Assembly: GCF_900112225.1 (NCBI RefSeq)
Contig: NZ_FOLD01000010.1
Location: 97,096 to 161,095, forward strand
Direction of reading: 5' to 3'
Length of the DNA: 64,000 nucleotides
Source of the DNA: Massilia yuzhufengensis
GTDB lineage: Bacteria; Pseudomonadota; Gammaproteobacteria; Burkholderiales; Burkholderiaceae_D
The position numbers and the translations under genes are program-made. Numbering within the stretch: the stretch's first letter is position 1; every line of letters starts with the position of its first letter. Shown here in pieces: positions 26,169 through 34,997 of the stretch. The notes under the pieces were generated by a model. It saw only the letters and a list, made by a program, of their open reading frames with translations. It ran no database searches and was not told where the DNA came from.

Positions 26169-28148
26169 ATGCTGATCGGCCACTACCAACCAACCCTGGT
26201 CATTCTGTCGATCCTGGTCGCGATGTTCGCGTCCTACACGGCCCTGAGCCTCGCGCTGCGCGTCAAGGAATCGCTGGGCCATGCGCGGCATGGCTGGATG
26301 GCCGGCGGCGCCTTCGCGATGGGCAGCGGCATCTGGGCCATGCACTTCATCGGCATGCTGGCCTTCCGGCTGCCGATGCCGATGGCCTACGACCCCGTCA
26401 TTACCTTCGTGTCCTGGCTGCTGCCGGTGGTGGTTTGCGGACTGGCCCTGTGGCAGCTGCGCCACCGCGAGCTCGGCGGCCGCCACCTGGCCTGGGGCGC
26501 GCTGCTGATGGGGCTGGGCATCAACACGATGCATTACACCGGCATGAGCGGCATGCGCATGGACCCGGCCATCACCTACGACCCATGGCTGTTCCTGGCC
26601 TCGGTGGCGATCGCGATCGGCGCCTCCGCCGGCGCGCTCTGGATTGGTTTTCGCCTGAGTGACAGCGTGCGCCACCGGCGCCTGGTGCAGGCCGGCGCCG
26701 CCATCGTGATGGGCGGCGCCATCGCCGGCATGCACTATACCGGCATGGCTGCGGCCCACTTCGACGCCGCCAGCGTCTGCCGCGCGGCCGACGGCGGCGT
26801 CAACCAGGACCACCTGGCGATCCTGGTGGCCGTCGCCACTTTCGCGGTGCTGAGCATCGCGCTGCTGGCCGCCATCTTCGACGCCCGGCTCGAATCGCGC
26901 AACCGCACGCTGGCCGCATCGCTCGAGACGGCGGCCGAGCGCCAGCAGCTGTACCTGCGCGAACAGAAGGCGCGGGTCGAGGCCGAGCACCTGAGCCAGC
27001 TGAAAGACGAATTCCTCGCCACCCTGTCGCACGAGCTGCGCACCCCGCTCAATGCCATGCTGGGCTGGTCGCAGCTGCTGCTGCAGGGCGCGCGCGACGA
27101 GGCGATGCTGCGGCGCGGCCTGGAAACCATCGAGCGCAATGCGCGCGCCCAGTCGCAACTGATCGAGGACATGCTGGACATGAGCCGCCTCATTACCGGC
27201 AAGGTGCGGGTCGAGTCGAAGCTGGTCACGCCGGCCGAATTCGTCAACGCCGCGCTGGAAACCGCGCGCCCGGCGGCGCTGGGCAAGCAGATCCAGCTGG
27301 TTGCCGACGTCGACTACGACGCCGGCCCCGTCATGGGCGACCTCGGGCGCATGCAGCAGGTGATGTCGAACCTGGTGTCCAACGCCATCAAGTTCACCGA
27401 TCCGGGCGGGCGGGTGGCGGTGAGCCTGCGCCGCGAAGCCGATGCGGTGGCGATCGACGTGCAGGATTCCGGCATCGGCATCGCCCCCGAATTCCTGCCC
27501 TTCGTGTTCGACCGCTTCCGCCAGGCCGACGCCTCGTCGTCGCGCCGCCATGGCGGCCTGGGGCTGGGGCTGGCGATCGCGCGCCAGCTGGTCGAGCTGC
27601 AGGGCGGGGCGGTCACGGTCGCCAGCCCCGGGGCAGGGCGCGGCGCCACCTTCACCGTGCACTTGCCGATCCACGCGGCCGCCGTGCCGGAGAGCGTGCC
27701 GGAACCGCTGGCCGAGCCCGCGCTCGATGCGGTGGCGCAGTACGGCGGCGCCCTGGCCGGCGTCACGGTACTGGTGGTGGACGACGAACCCGATTCGCTC
27801 GACCTGGTGCAGCAGGTGCTGCTGGAAACCGGCGCCCGGGTGCTGGGCGCCGCCAACGCCGCCGACGCCCTGCGCATGGCCGCACTGCACCGGCCCGACT
27901 TGTTGATCACCGATATCGGGATGCCGGTGGTCGATGGCTTCGAACTGATGCGGCGGGTGCGGATGCTGCCCGAGCAGTCGGTGGCGCGCGTGCCCTCGGT
28001 CGCGCTGACGGCGTTCTCGCGGCGCGAAGACCAGCAACGCGCGCTGGAGGCGGGCTTCGATGAATTCCTGGCCAAGCCGCTGCGGCCGGCGCTGCTGCTG
28101 CAGGTGGTGGTCGCAATGACCGGGCGCCAGGCGCTGAGCCGGGTGTAG
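26169..28148 (+). CDS. MHYT-domain hybrid histidine kinase
   Basis: This 659-residue membrane sensor kinase has an N-terminal MHYT domain (about 1-240) with repeats MHFIGM, MHYTGM and MHYTGM, proposed to bind a metal for sensing O2, CO or NO. A HisKA domain carries His288 in LSHELRTPLNAM; the HATPase has NLVSNAIKFTD, DSGIGI and GGLGLGLAIARQL; a receiver domain carries Asp582 in LLITDIGMP and the Lys in FLAKPL. It is a hybrid kinase whose output probably passes through an HPt protein, perhaps the orphan HPt at 15181 (inference only). The ATG at 26169 begins the first membrane helix; a longer upstream frame is spurious. Confidence 0.9.
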   Translation: MLIGHYQPTLVILSILVAMFASYTALSLALRVKESLGHARHGWMAGGAFAMGSGIWAMHFIGMLAFRLPMPMAYDPVITFVSWLLPVVVCGLALWQLRHRELGGRHLAWGALLMGLGINTMHYTGMSGMRMDPAITYDPWLFLASVAIAIGASAGALWIGFRLSDSVRHRRLVQAGAAIVMGGAIAGMHYTGMAAAHFDAASVCRAADGGVNQDHLAILVAVATFAVLSIALLAAIFDARLESRNRTLAASLETAAERQQLYLREQKARVEAEHLSQLKDEFLATLSHELRTPLNAMLGWSQLLLQGARDEAMLRRGLETIERNARAQSQLIEDMLDMSRLITGKVRVESKLVTPAEFVNAALETARPAALGKQIQLVADVDYDAGPVMGDLGRMQQVMSNLVSNAIKFTDPGGRVAVSLRREADAVAIDVQDSGIGIAPEFLPFVFDRFRQADASSSRRHGGLGLGLAIARQLVELQGGAVTVASPGAGRGATFTVHLPIHAAAVPESVPEPLAEPALDAVAQYGGALAGVTVLVVDDEPDSLDLVQQVLLETGARVLGAANAADALRMAALHRPDLLITDIGMPVVDGFELMRRVRMLPEQSVARVPSVALTAFSRREDQQRALEAGFDEFLAKPLRPALLLQVVVAMTGRQALSRV

Positions 28149-28246
28149 GGTGGTCGGCTGCGCCGACCGCGCGTTCAGGACACGCCTGAAAGATCGTCGA
28201 TTCAAGTTGCGTTTGGACGCGCGCTCGGCAAAGCCGAGCACCCTAC
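28145..28246. repeat. 102-bp imperfect inverted-repeat element
   Basis: The element runs from GTAGGGTGGTCGGC at the left to GCCGAGCACCCTAC at the right. The ends are imperfect reverse complements over about 31 bases; each end also forms its own hairpin (GGTCGGC-TGC-GCCGACC and GCTCGGC-AAA-GCCGAGC). It overlaps the stop of the MHYT kinase. It resembles a paired REP or MITE unit and is unrelated to the 1382 and CCGGC families. Confidence 0.6.
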
Positions 28247-28318
28247 GCTGGACATGCGCGCAGGCCGATCTGGTTTGGTTTGAACGCGGGGGCGGGAACC
28301 TGCCCGCTCTGCGACGCG

Positions 28319-30424
28319 TTACTGCGCCGGCTGCCAGTACATGTCCGGCAGCACCAGGTGCAGGCTCAGCTTGCGATCCTCGCCGGCGCCCACGCCGGGC
28401 GAGACGCCTTCGACGATGAAGCCGCGGTTGCGGCCCGCTTCCTTGCCCTTGTACAGGGCGCGGTCGGCCAGGGCGATCGCCTGTTCCCATCCTAGTGCCT
28501 CGTTCGAGGCGAGCGGCAGCGAGACCGCGCCGGCGGTGGCGCGCACCTGCAGCACGCTGCCGTCTTCCAGCACCACCGGCGCGGCGGCGATGGCGTTGAG
28601 GATGCGCTGCACCAGCAGCGGGCGCTGGGCGTCGGTCACGCCTTGCGAATACACCAGGAATTCTTCGCCGCCCCAGCGCAGCACCATGTCCGATTCGCGC
28701 ACCACTTCGTTCAGGCGCCGGCCCACTTCCACCAGCACCGCGTCGCCTGCGGCGTGGCCATGCTGGTCATTGATGCGCTTGAAATGGTCGATGTCGAGCA
28801 GGGTGAAGCAGTCGCCGGCGCCGTCCGCCGCCGCGCTTTTCGCCGGCACGGCCGGCGCCACGGCCTGGCCGCGCAGCGCGCGGTCCTGCATCAGGTCGAC
28901 GAAGGAACGGCGGTTGAACAAGCCGGTGAGCGGGTCGTGCGCCGAGCGGTGCGCCAGTTCGGCATTGAGTTCGGCCAGGCGGCGGCTGGTGCGCTGCGAT
29001 TTCCGGTACAGCATGAAGACAAAGCCCAGCAGCGCCAGCGCCAGCGCCGCGCCGAGCGAGGCCAGGGCGAAACGCAGGTTGCGGTTAGCCAGTTCAGCGT
29101 CCTTGACCGCGTTTTCCTGGCGCAGGCGATCGATCTGGGCGGCGCGCTGCTTGGCGTTGAATTGTTCCTGCAAGGCGGCGAAGGCCTTGTTGCGGCGCTC
29201 GACCGACAGCGTTTCCTGGACTTGCTCGCGTTCGCGCACCGTCTGCAGCGCCTGCCGGTACTGGCCGGCCTTTTCCAGCGCCACGCTTTTCTCGGCCAGG
29301 ATGTTCGAGACCGCGTGCATGGCGTCGGCCTTGCGCAGTTCGGCCGTGGTGCGGTCGATGTACACCGCACCCTCGGCCATGCGGCCCTGGCCGAACAGCG
29401 CGAAGCCCAGGTTGGCGTACGCCATCTGGATCGCGTTCTGGTCCTTCACGTCCTCGGCCACCGCGACGGCGGCGCGCGCCGCCCGTTCGGCATCGAGGTA
29501 GCGCTGTTCCTTGAGCCAGGCGTCGGACACGTTGCCCAGCACGTTCGCTTCGAGCCAGCGCAATTCGTTCTTGCGCGCCAGCGCCAGTGCGCGGTTGAAG
29601 GCGGCGTGGGCCGGGGCCAGCTGGTTCAGCGATACGTGGGCGCGGCCGTCCATGAAATACATCGCCGCCTCGACCCGGGGCGGGATCGCATCGCGGCTGG
29701 CGCGGCCTTCGCGCCCCTCGCGATAGGCGCGCATGGTGTCCAGCGCCTTGTGCTCGTTGCCGCTGTTGACGTACAGGCGTGCCAGCGCCAGGCGCACGTC
29801 GGCTTCGCGCGGGCCCCACAGCGCCGGATAGCGCTGCACCAGTTCTAGCGCCCGCAGGTAGTGGGCCAGTGCGCGGTCATGCTGGCCGGTGGTGTTGTAG
29901 ATCGCTCCGTAGGCGACTTCGGCATTGGCCTCGAATTCGAAGCTGCGCAGTTCCTTGTAGCGGGTGTTGAGGCTCTCCAGCAGCGCCATCGCGGCGGCCG
30001 GGTCGTTGTCGTTGAGGCGCTTGTGGACCCGCCCGAGGCTGGCCAGCGCCACTTGCAGGGCGTCGTCCTCGGCGCCGGCCAGGCCGATGATGCGCTCGTC
30101 CACAGCATACGCGTCGCGCAGCTGGCCGGCGTCGACATGGACGCGGCGCAGCAGGCGCAGGTAGGCCACCTGGACCGAATATGGTACGCCAATGGTGAAT
30201 TCGCTTGCGCCCTGCAGCAGCGCGGCGCGGGCCTGCGGGTTGCTGCGCTCGGCCAGCTGGGCCAGGGCGCGCAGCCGCAATTCGGCCGCGACCGGCCGGC
30301 CATCCTCGCCGGGGACAGCGCCGCGCGCACCGGGCGCGCTCGCCATGGCCACGGCCAGCAGCAAGGCGGCCAGGGGCCGGCGCCCGGCGTGCGTCGTCCT
30401 ACGTGATGGCAGCGAATCAAGCAT
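28319..30424 (-). CDS. TPR-transmembrane-GGDEF diguanylate cyclase
   Basis: This 701-residue protein has an N-terminal hydrophobic segment (about 20-36, signal or anchor), a long alpha-helical region (about 45-440) of TPR-like repeats (for example HDRALAHYLRALELV, PAHAAFNRALALARK, LDAERAARAAVAVAE, MAYANLGFALFGQG), a coiled coil, a membrane helix near 480-500 (LASLGAALALALLGFVFMLY) and a C-terminal GGDEF domain. The signature GGEEF at 585-589 with RESD five residues before is intact, so it is a predicted active diguanylate cyclase with product inhibition. The periplasmic TPR part likely senses a protein or peptide. It stands alone, opposed to the MHYT gene. Confidence 0.87.
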   Translation of the reverse strand: MLDSLPSRRTTHAGRRPLAALLLAVAMASAPGARGAVPGEDGRPVAAELRLRALAQLAERSNPQARAALLQGASEFTIGVPYSVQVAYLRLLRRVHVDAGQLRDAYAVDERIIGLAGAEDDALQVALASLGRVHKRLNDNDPAAAMALLESLNTRYKELRSFEFEANAEVAYGAIYNTTGQHDRALAHYLRALELVQRYPALWGPREADVRLALARLYVNSGNEHKALDTMRAYREGREGRASRDAIPPRVEAAMYFMDGRAHVSLNQLAPAHAAFNRALALARKNELRWLEANVLGNVSDAWLKEQRYLDAERAARAAVAVAEDVKDQNAIQMAYANLGFALFGQGRMAEGAVYIDRTTAELRKADAMHAVSNILAEKSVALEKAGQYRQALQTVREREQVQETLSVERRNKAFAALQEQFNAKQRAAQIDRLRQENAVKDAELANRNLRFALASLGAALALALLGFVFMLYRKSQRTSRRLAELNAELAHRSAHDPLTGLFNRRSFVDLMQDRALRGQAVAPAVPAKSAAADGAGDCFTLLDIDHFKRINDQHGHAAGDAVLVEVGRRLNEVVRESDMVLRWGGEEFLVYSQGVTDAQRPLLVQRILNAIAAAPVVLEDGSVLQVRATAGAVSLPLASNEALGWEQAIALADRALYKGKEAGRNRGFIVEGVSPGVGAGEDRKLSLHLVLPDMYWQPAQ

Positions 30425-30811
30425 GAGGGGCGGCCCCAGGGGTCGGGCGCGGCGGGAGGCGGCGCGGCTCGCCGCCGCGAAGGCGGAGACCCGACGATTA
30501 TCTTCTGTTGATTTACGGAAATCAAGCGAGGAAAACCGCCGGCAACCATTCTGCAACGCTCGTGGTTTTTTGATTGAAATAAAGGAATTATTCGACTTTC
30601 ATCACTTTACTTTGATTCCAAACAACAATCTGGTGATAATGTCGCGTCTGCGACATGTTCCAGCAGGCACGGCGACAGTCGGTTCCCGGGTCAGCATGCG
30701 GCCTACCGGCCGGCATGGCTATCGCGCCGCCAACCGCATACCCTGCAGCGGCGGCACAGAAGAAGCGCACTAGACGCGGAACCATACTATTTTTTGATTG
30801 GAGAACAAGTA
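30425..30811 (+). promoter_or_regulatory. intergenic region with a palindrome
   Basis: This 387-base gap between divergent genes holds no convincing gene. At 30639-30656 is a perfect 7-bp palindrome, ATGTCGC-GTCT-GCGACAT, and GGCCTACCGGCC lies nearby. The AT-rich stretch 30540-30640 could hold promoters for the permease. GGAGA at 30800-30804 is the permease ribosome site. Confidence 0.45.
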
Positions 30812-32212
30812 GTGAGTCTTTTTAGAACCAAGAATCTTGACACCATGGTGGCGGCAGCCCAGAAGCCGGGCGGCCTCAAGAAAGTGCTGGGCCCGCTCGA
30901 CCTGGTACTGATGGGCATCGGCGCGATTGTCGGCACCGGTATCTTCGTCCTCACCGGCACCGGCGCCGTCACGGCCGGCCCGGCCCTGACCCTCTCCTTC
31001 ATCATCGCCGCGCTGGCCTGCGGTTTCGCCGCGCTGTGCTACGCCGAATTCGCCTCGAGCGTGCCGGTGGCCGGCTCGATCTACACCTACAGCTACTTCA
31101 CCCTGGGCGAAATCGTCGCCTGGATGATCGGCTGGGACCTGCTGCTGGAATACGGCCTGGCCACGTCCACCGTCGCGGTCGGCTGGTCCGGCTACTTCCA
31201 GTCCCTGCTCAAGGGCATCGGCGTGGTGCTGCCGGAAGCGCTGCGCGCGGCGCCAGGCGCCCAGCCAGGCGTGAACACCCTGTTCAACCTGCCGGCCTTC
31301 CTGATCATGATGGTCCTGACCTGGATGCTCTCGCTCGGCGTGCGCGAGTCGGCCCGCGTGAACAACATCATGGTGCTGATCAAGACCGGCGTCGTGATCC
31401 TGTTCATCGTCGTCGGCGTCAACTACGTCAAGCCTGAAAACTGGCAGCCGTTCATGCCGTTCGGCTTCGGCAGCGTGATGAGCGCCGCGGCCCTGGTGTT
31501 CTTCGCCTTCATCGGCTTCGACGCCGTGACCTCGGCCGCCGAGGAAGTGAAGAACCCGGCGCGCGACCTCCCGATCGGCATCATCGGCTCGCTCGCGGTC
31601 TGCACCGTGCTGTACGTGATCGTCGCCTCGATCATGACCGGCATCGTGCCCTTCATGAACTTCAAGGGCGTCGACCACCCGGTCTCGCTGGCCCTGCAGT
31701 ATGCGGGCCAGGACTGGGTCGCCGGCTTCGTCGACCTGGCCGCGATCCTGGGCATGAGCACCGTGATGCTGGTGATGGCCTACGGCCAGACCCGCATCCT
31801 GTTCGCCATGTCGCGCGACGGCCTGCTGCCGGCCAAGCTGTCGGAAGTGCACCCGAAATACGGTACGCCTTACTTCGCCACCTGGATGGTCGGCATCGTC
31901 TTCGGCCTGATCGCCGCAGTCGTCCCGCTCGACGTGCTGGCCGAACTGGTCAACATCGGCACCCTGGCCGCGTTCTCGCTGGTCTCGGTGGCCGTGATCA
32001 TCCTGCGCAAGAAGCGTCCCGACCTGCCGCGCGCCTTCCGCTGCCCGGGCGTCCCGGTCATCCCGGGCCTGGCGATCATCTTCTGCCTGGCCCTGATGAG
32101 CTTCCTGAGCTGGCATACCTGGGTGGCCTTCATCGTCTGGCTGCTGCTCGGCCTGGTGGTGTACTTCGCCTACGCCCGCAAGCGCTCGCTGCTGAACAAC
32201 CCGCAGCCGTAA
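30812..32212 (+). CDS. APC-family amino-acid permease
   Basis: This is a 466-residue amino-acid/polyamine/organocation permease with about 12 membrane helices, similar to YfnA/CAT-type cationic amino-acid transporters. The family motif GPLDLVLMGIGAIVGTGIFVLTG is at about 23-45, the substrate-binding unwound helix in GIGAIVGTGIF, and the second signature FFAFIGFDAVTSAAEEVKNPARDLP near 230. The start is a GTG at 30812 with GGAGA eight bases before, giving the usual MSLFRTK. Substrate (Arg, Lys or other) is not resolvable. A terminator follows. If it carries arginine it would feed the cyanophycin island about 4 kb downstream, but no evidence shows this. Confidence 0.88.
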   Translation: MSLFRTKNLDTMVAAAQKPGGLKKVLGPLDLVLMGIGAIVGTGIFVLTGTGAVTAGPALTLSFIIAALACGFAALCYAEFASSVPVAGSIYTYSYFTLGEIVAWMIGWDLLLEYGLATSTVAVGWSGYFQSLLKGIGVVLPEALRAAPGAQPGVNTLFNLPAFLIMMVLTWMLSLGVRESARVNNIMVLIKTGVVILFIVVGVNYVKPENWQPFMPFGFGSVMSAAALVFFAFIGFDAVTSAAEEVKNPARDLPIGIIGSLAVCTVLYVIVASIMTGIVPFMNFKGVDHPVSLALQYAGQDWVAGFVDLAAILGMSTVMLVMAYGQTRILFAMSRDGLLPAKLSEVHPKYGTPYFATWMVGIVFGLIAAVVPLDVLAELVNIGTLAAFSLVSVAVIILRKKRPDLPRAFRCPGVPVIPGLAIIFCLALMSFLSWHTWVAFIVWLLLGLVVYFAYARKRSLLNNPQP

Positions 32213-32245
32213 TCCGCGCAGCCGCGGCACAGCGCGGCTGACCAG

Positions 32246-32279
32246 GCGCCCGGTCCCTTCGCAGGGCCCGGGCGTTTTT
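32246..32279 (+). terminator. intrinsic terminator of the permease
   Basis: A GC-rich hairpin (GCGCCCGG with CCGGGCG around a CCCTTCGCAGGG top) is followed by five T residues. It lies 34 bases after the permease stop. Confidence 0.8.
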
Positions 32280-32348
32280 ATTTCTGCCGTGCTAAGCTCC
32301 CTGTCCAAGGCCTGCCCATCCCGGGCGGCGGATTCGGAGAACGCTGCC

Positions 32349-32966
32349 ATGAGCGCCATCGTGCTGGGCAAGGGCGACGCCCTGCTGATCGTCGACCTGC
32401 AGAACGACTTCCTTCCCGGCGGCAGCCTGGCCGTGCCGCGCGGCGACCTCGTACTCGACCCCATCAACGCCCTGATCGGCCTGTACCACGGGCGCGGCCT
32501 GCCGCTCTACGCTTCGCGCGACTGGCATCCCGGCGAGCACTGTTCGTTCAGCGCCCAGGGCGGCCCGTGGCCGCCGCACTGCGTCGCGGACTCGCCCGGC
32601 GCGCAGTTCAGCGCCGCACTGCGCCTGCCGAGCGAGGCCATCGTGGTCTCGAAAGCGGTGACCGCGGCCGAGGACGCGTATTCGGCCTTCAACGGCACCG
32701 GCCTGGCGCGCCGCATGCTGGCCGACGGCGTCCAGCGTCTGGCGATCTGCGGCCTGGCTACCGACTACTGCGTGCTCAATACGGTGCTCGACGCGATCGA
32801 CGCCGGCTTCGAAGTGCTGCTGGTGCACGAGGCGATGCGCGCGGTGGAGGTAAAGCCGGGCGATGGCGACCGGGCGATCGCGCGCATGCTGTCGAAGGGC
32901 GCGGTGCCGGTCCGGCTGTCCGGCGGCCAGCTGGTGGCCCACGCCCAGCTCGGCGCACGCTTGTAG
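32349..32966 (+). CDS. pncA: nicotinamidase
   Basis: This nicotinamidase (205 residues) converts nicotinamide to nicotinate in NAD salvage. The isochorismatase-fold triad is Asp16 (DLQNDF), Lys102 and Cys141 (ATDYCV); the metal site is Asp58, His60 and His64 or nearby, in SRDWHPGEH. The cis-peptide and PHCV motifs are present. The ATG at 32349 follows GGAG some ten bases upstream. It is alone between the permease terminator and a ThDP enzyme. Pyrazinamidase activity would be expected as a side activity. Length and motifs match E. coli PncA. Confidence 0.93.
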   Translation: MSAIVLGKGDALLIVDLQNDFLPGGSLAVPRGDLVLDPINALIGLYHGRGLPLYASRDWHPGEHCSFSAQGGPWPPHCVADSPGAQFSAALRLPSEAIVVSKAVTAAEDAYSAFNGTGLARRMLADGVQRLAICGLATDYCVLNTVLDAIDAGFEVLLVHEAMRAVEVKPGDGDRAIARMLSKGAVPVRLSGGQLVAHAQLGARL

Positions 32967-33073
32967 GCCCGCCAACTGCCGCTATGCGCGCCAGCGCACG
33001 GTGCGGCGCGCGGCAAGCCCGTAGCCTTGCGATGCATGGCGCTGACTAGCGCGGCATCGACGAGGGCGAGACA

Positions 33074-34849
33074 ATGGCAACGGTTGGCGACTTCCTGCTC
33101 GAACGTCTGCACGGGTGGGGCGTGCGGCGCATCTTTGGCTATCCGGGCGATGGCATCAACGGCATCATGGCGGCGTTCGGACGCCGCGACGAAACTAGCG
33201 ACCCGATCGAGTTCATCCAGTCGCGCCACGAGGAAATGTCGGCCTTCATGGCCTGCGGCCACGCCAAGTTCACCGGCGAAGTCGGCGTCTGCCTGGCCAC
33301 TTCCGGACCCGGCGCCATCCACCTGCTCAATGGCCTGTACGACGCCAAGCTCGATCGCCAGCCCGTCGTTGCCATCGTCGGCCAGCAAAAGCGCAGCGCG
33401 ATGGGCGCGAGCTACCAGCAGGAAGTCGACCTGGTCAGCCTGTTCAAGGACGTGGCGGGCGAGTACGTGCACATGGCGACCACGCCGGAGCAGCTGCGCC
33501 ACCTCGTCGACCGCGCCATGCGCATCGCCCGCAGCGAGCGCTGCGTCACCTGCATCATCATCCCGAACGACCTGCAGGACGAAGACGCGGTGCCGATGCC
33601 GCCGCGCGAGCACGGCTATACGTTTACCGGAATAGGCGAGGCGCTCAAGGCGCAGGTGCCGCCGCAAGACGCGCTGCTCGCCGCCGCGGCGATCCTGAAT
33701 GCCGGCAGCCGGGTCGCGATCCTGGCCGGCGCCGGCGCCCACGGCGCGCACGAGGAACTGGCGCAGGTGGCCGAATTGCTGGGCGCGGGCGTGGCCAAGG
33801 CCCTGCTGGGCAAGGCCGTCATCTCGGACGCGCTGCCTTTTGTCACCGGTTCGATCGGGATCATCGGCACCGAGGCCAGCGCCGCCATGATGGACGGCTG
33901 CGACACCTTGCTGATGGTGGGTTCCAGCTTCCCGTACGCGGAATTCCTGCCGGCCGAAGGCCAGGCGCGCGGCGTGCAGGTCGACATCGACGGCCGCATG
34001 CTGAGCCTGCGCTATCCGATGGAGGCCAGCCTGCAGGGCGACGCCAGGGCCACGCTGCGCGCGCTCATCCCGCTGCTGCAGCACAAGCAGGACCGCGGCT
34101 GGCGCGAAGAGGTCGAAGCCAGGGTGGCCGCGAGCCGGCGCCTGCTGGCATCGAAGGCGATGGAGCCGGCCGACCCTGTCAACCCGCAGCGCGTATTCAC
34201 CGAGCTGTCGGCGCGCTTGCCGGAGAACGTCATCCTGGCCGGCGATTCGGGCTCGGTGTCGGCCTGGTATGCGCTGCACCTGCAGGTCCAATCCGGCATG
34301 CTGGCCTCGCTGTCCGGCACCCTGGCGACGATGGGCTCGGCCGTGCCCTATGCGCTGGCGGCCAAGCTGGCACACCCAGGCCGCCCCATCATCGCACTGG
34401 CGGGCGACGGGGCGATGCAGATGAACGGCATCAACGGCCTGATGTCGATCGCCTGGCACCGCGCGCGCTGGACCAATCCCTGCTTCATCATCCTGGTGCT
34501 GAACAACCGCGACCTCAACTTCGTCACCTGGGAGCAGCGCGGCATGCAGGGCGAGCCAAAGTACCAGCCTTCGCAGGAACTGCCCGATTTCTCCTACGCC
34601 GCCTATGCCCGCATGCTCGGCCTGGACGGCGTGCGGGTCGACAATCCGGAAGCGCTGGGCGCGGCCTGGGAACAGGCGCTGGCGGCCGACCGGCCCTTCG
34701 TGCTCGAGGTTGTGGTCGATGCGAACATCCCGCCGCTGCCGCCGCACATGGTGCAGGAGCAGCAGGAACAGTACGAGAAGGCGATCGGCAAGGGCGACGC
34801 AGAGGCGGGGGAGGTGCGGCGCGGCGCGGCGGCCCAATCCAGATCTTGA
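33074..34849 (+). CDS. ThDP-dependent pyruvate oxidase-like enzyme
   Basis: This 591-residue member of the acetolactate synthase/pyruvate oxidase family has three domains: Pyr (about 1-170) with catalytic Glu53 in RHEEMSAF, the central domain (about 190-320), and the PP domain with the ThDP/Mg motif GDGAMQMNG (444-452) closing in LNNRDL. The pattern FGYPGDGINGIM and GASYQQEVD fits the group often called pyruvate oxidase or ThDP-requiring enzyme; FAD and quinone use or plain decarboxylation are not decided by sequence. The C terminus lacks a clear membrane-binding helix, unlike E. coli PoxB. It starts 107 bases after pncA with no shared function evident. Confidence 0.82.
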   Translation: MATVGDFLLERLHGWGVRRIFGYPGDGINGIMAAFGRRDETSDPIEFIQSRHEEMSAFMACGHAKFTGEVGVCLATSGPGAIHLLNGLYDAKLDRQPVVAIVGQQKRSAMGASYQQEVDLVSLFKDVAGEYVHMATTPEQLRHLVDRAMRIARSERCVTCIIIPNDLQDEDAVPMPPREHGYTFTGIGEALKAQVPPQDALLAAAAILNAGSRVAILAGAGAHGAHEELAQVAELLGAGVAKALLGKAVISDALPFVTGSIGIIGTEASAAMMDGCDTLLMVGSSFPYAEFLPAEGQARGVQVDIDGRMLSLRYPMEASLQGDARATLRALIPLLQHKQDRGWREEVEARVAASRRLLASKAMEPADPVNPQRVFTELSARLPENVILAGDSGSVSAWYALHLQVQSGMLASLSGTLATMGSAVPYALAAKLAHPGRPIIALAGDGAMQMNGINGLMSIAWHRARWTNPCFIILVLNNRDLNFVTWEQRGMQGEPKYQPSQELPDFSYAAYARMLGLDGVRVDNPEALGAAWEQALAADRPFVLEVVVDANIPPLPPHMVQEQQEQYEKAIGKGDAEAGEVRRGAAAQSRS

Positions 34850-34997
34850 CCATTTGGTCAGATTTTTCGTGACTCGGTTTTGCAATTTTGTAATCCCTCT
34901 CTTACATCTTCGCAGCACGCCTACCGATTCTGTAGAAATAGTTCAGCACGGATAATGTCGTTATCGTCTTACCAGACCAACAATACGACCCGAGACC

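Noticed and set aside
30588..30785. A 65-codon minus-strand frame in the permease gap
   Set aside because: No ribosome site or similarity; length expected by chance.
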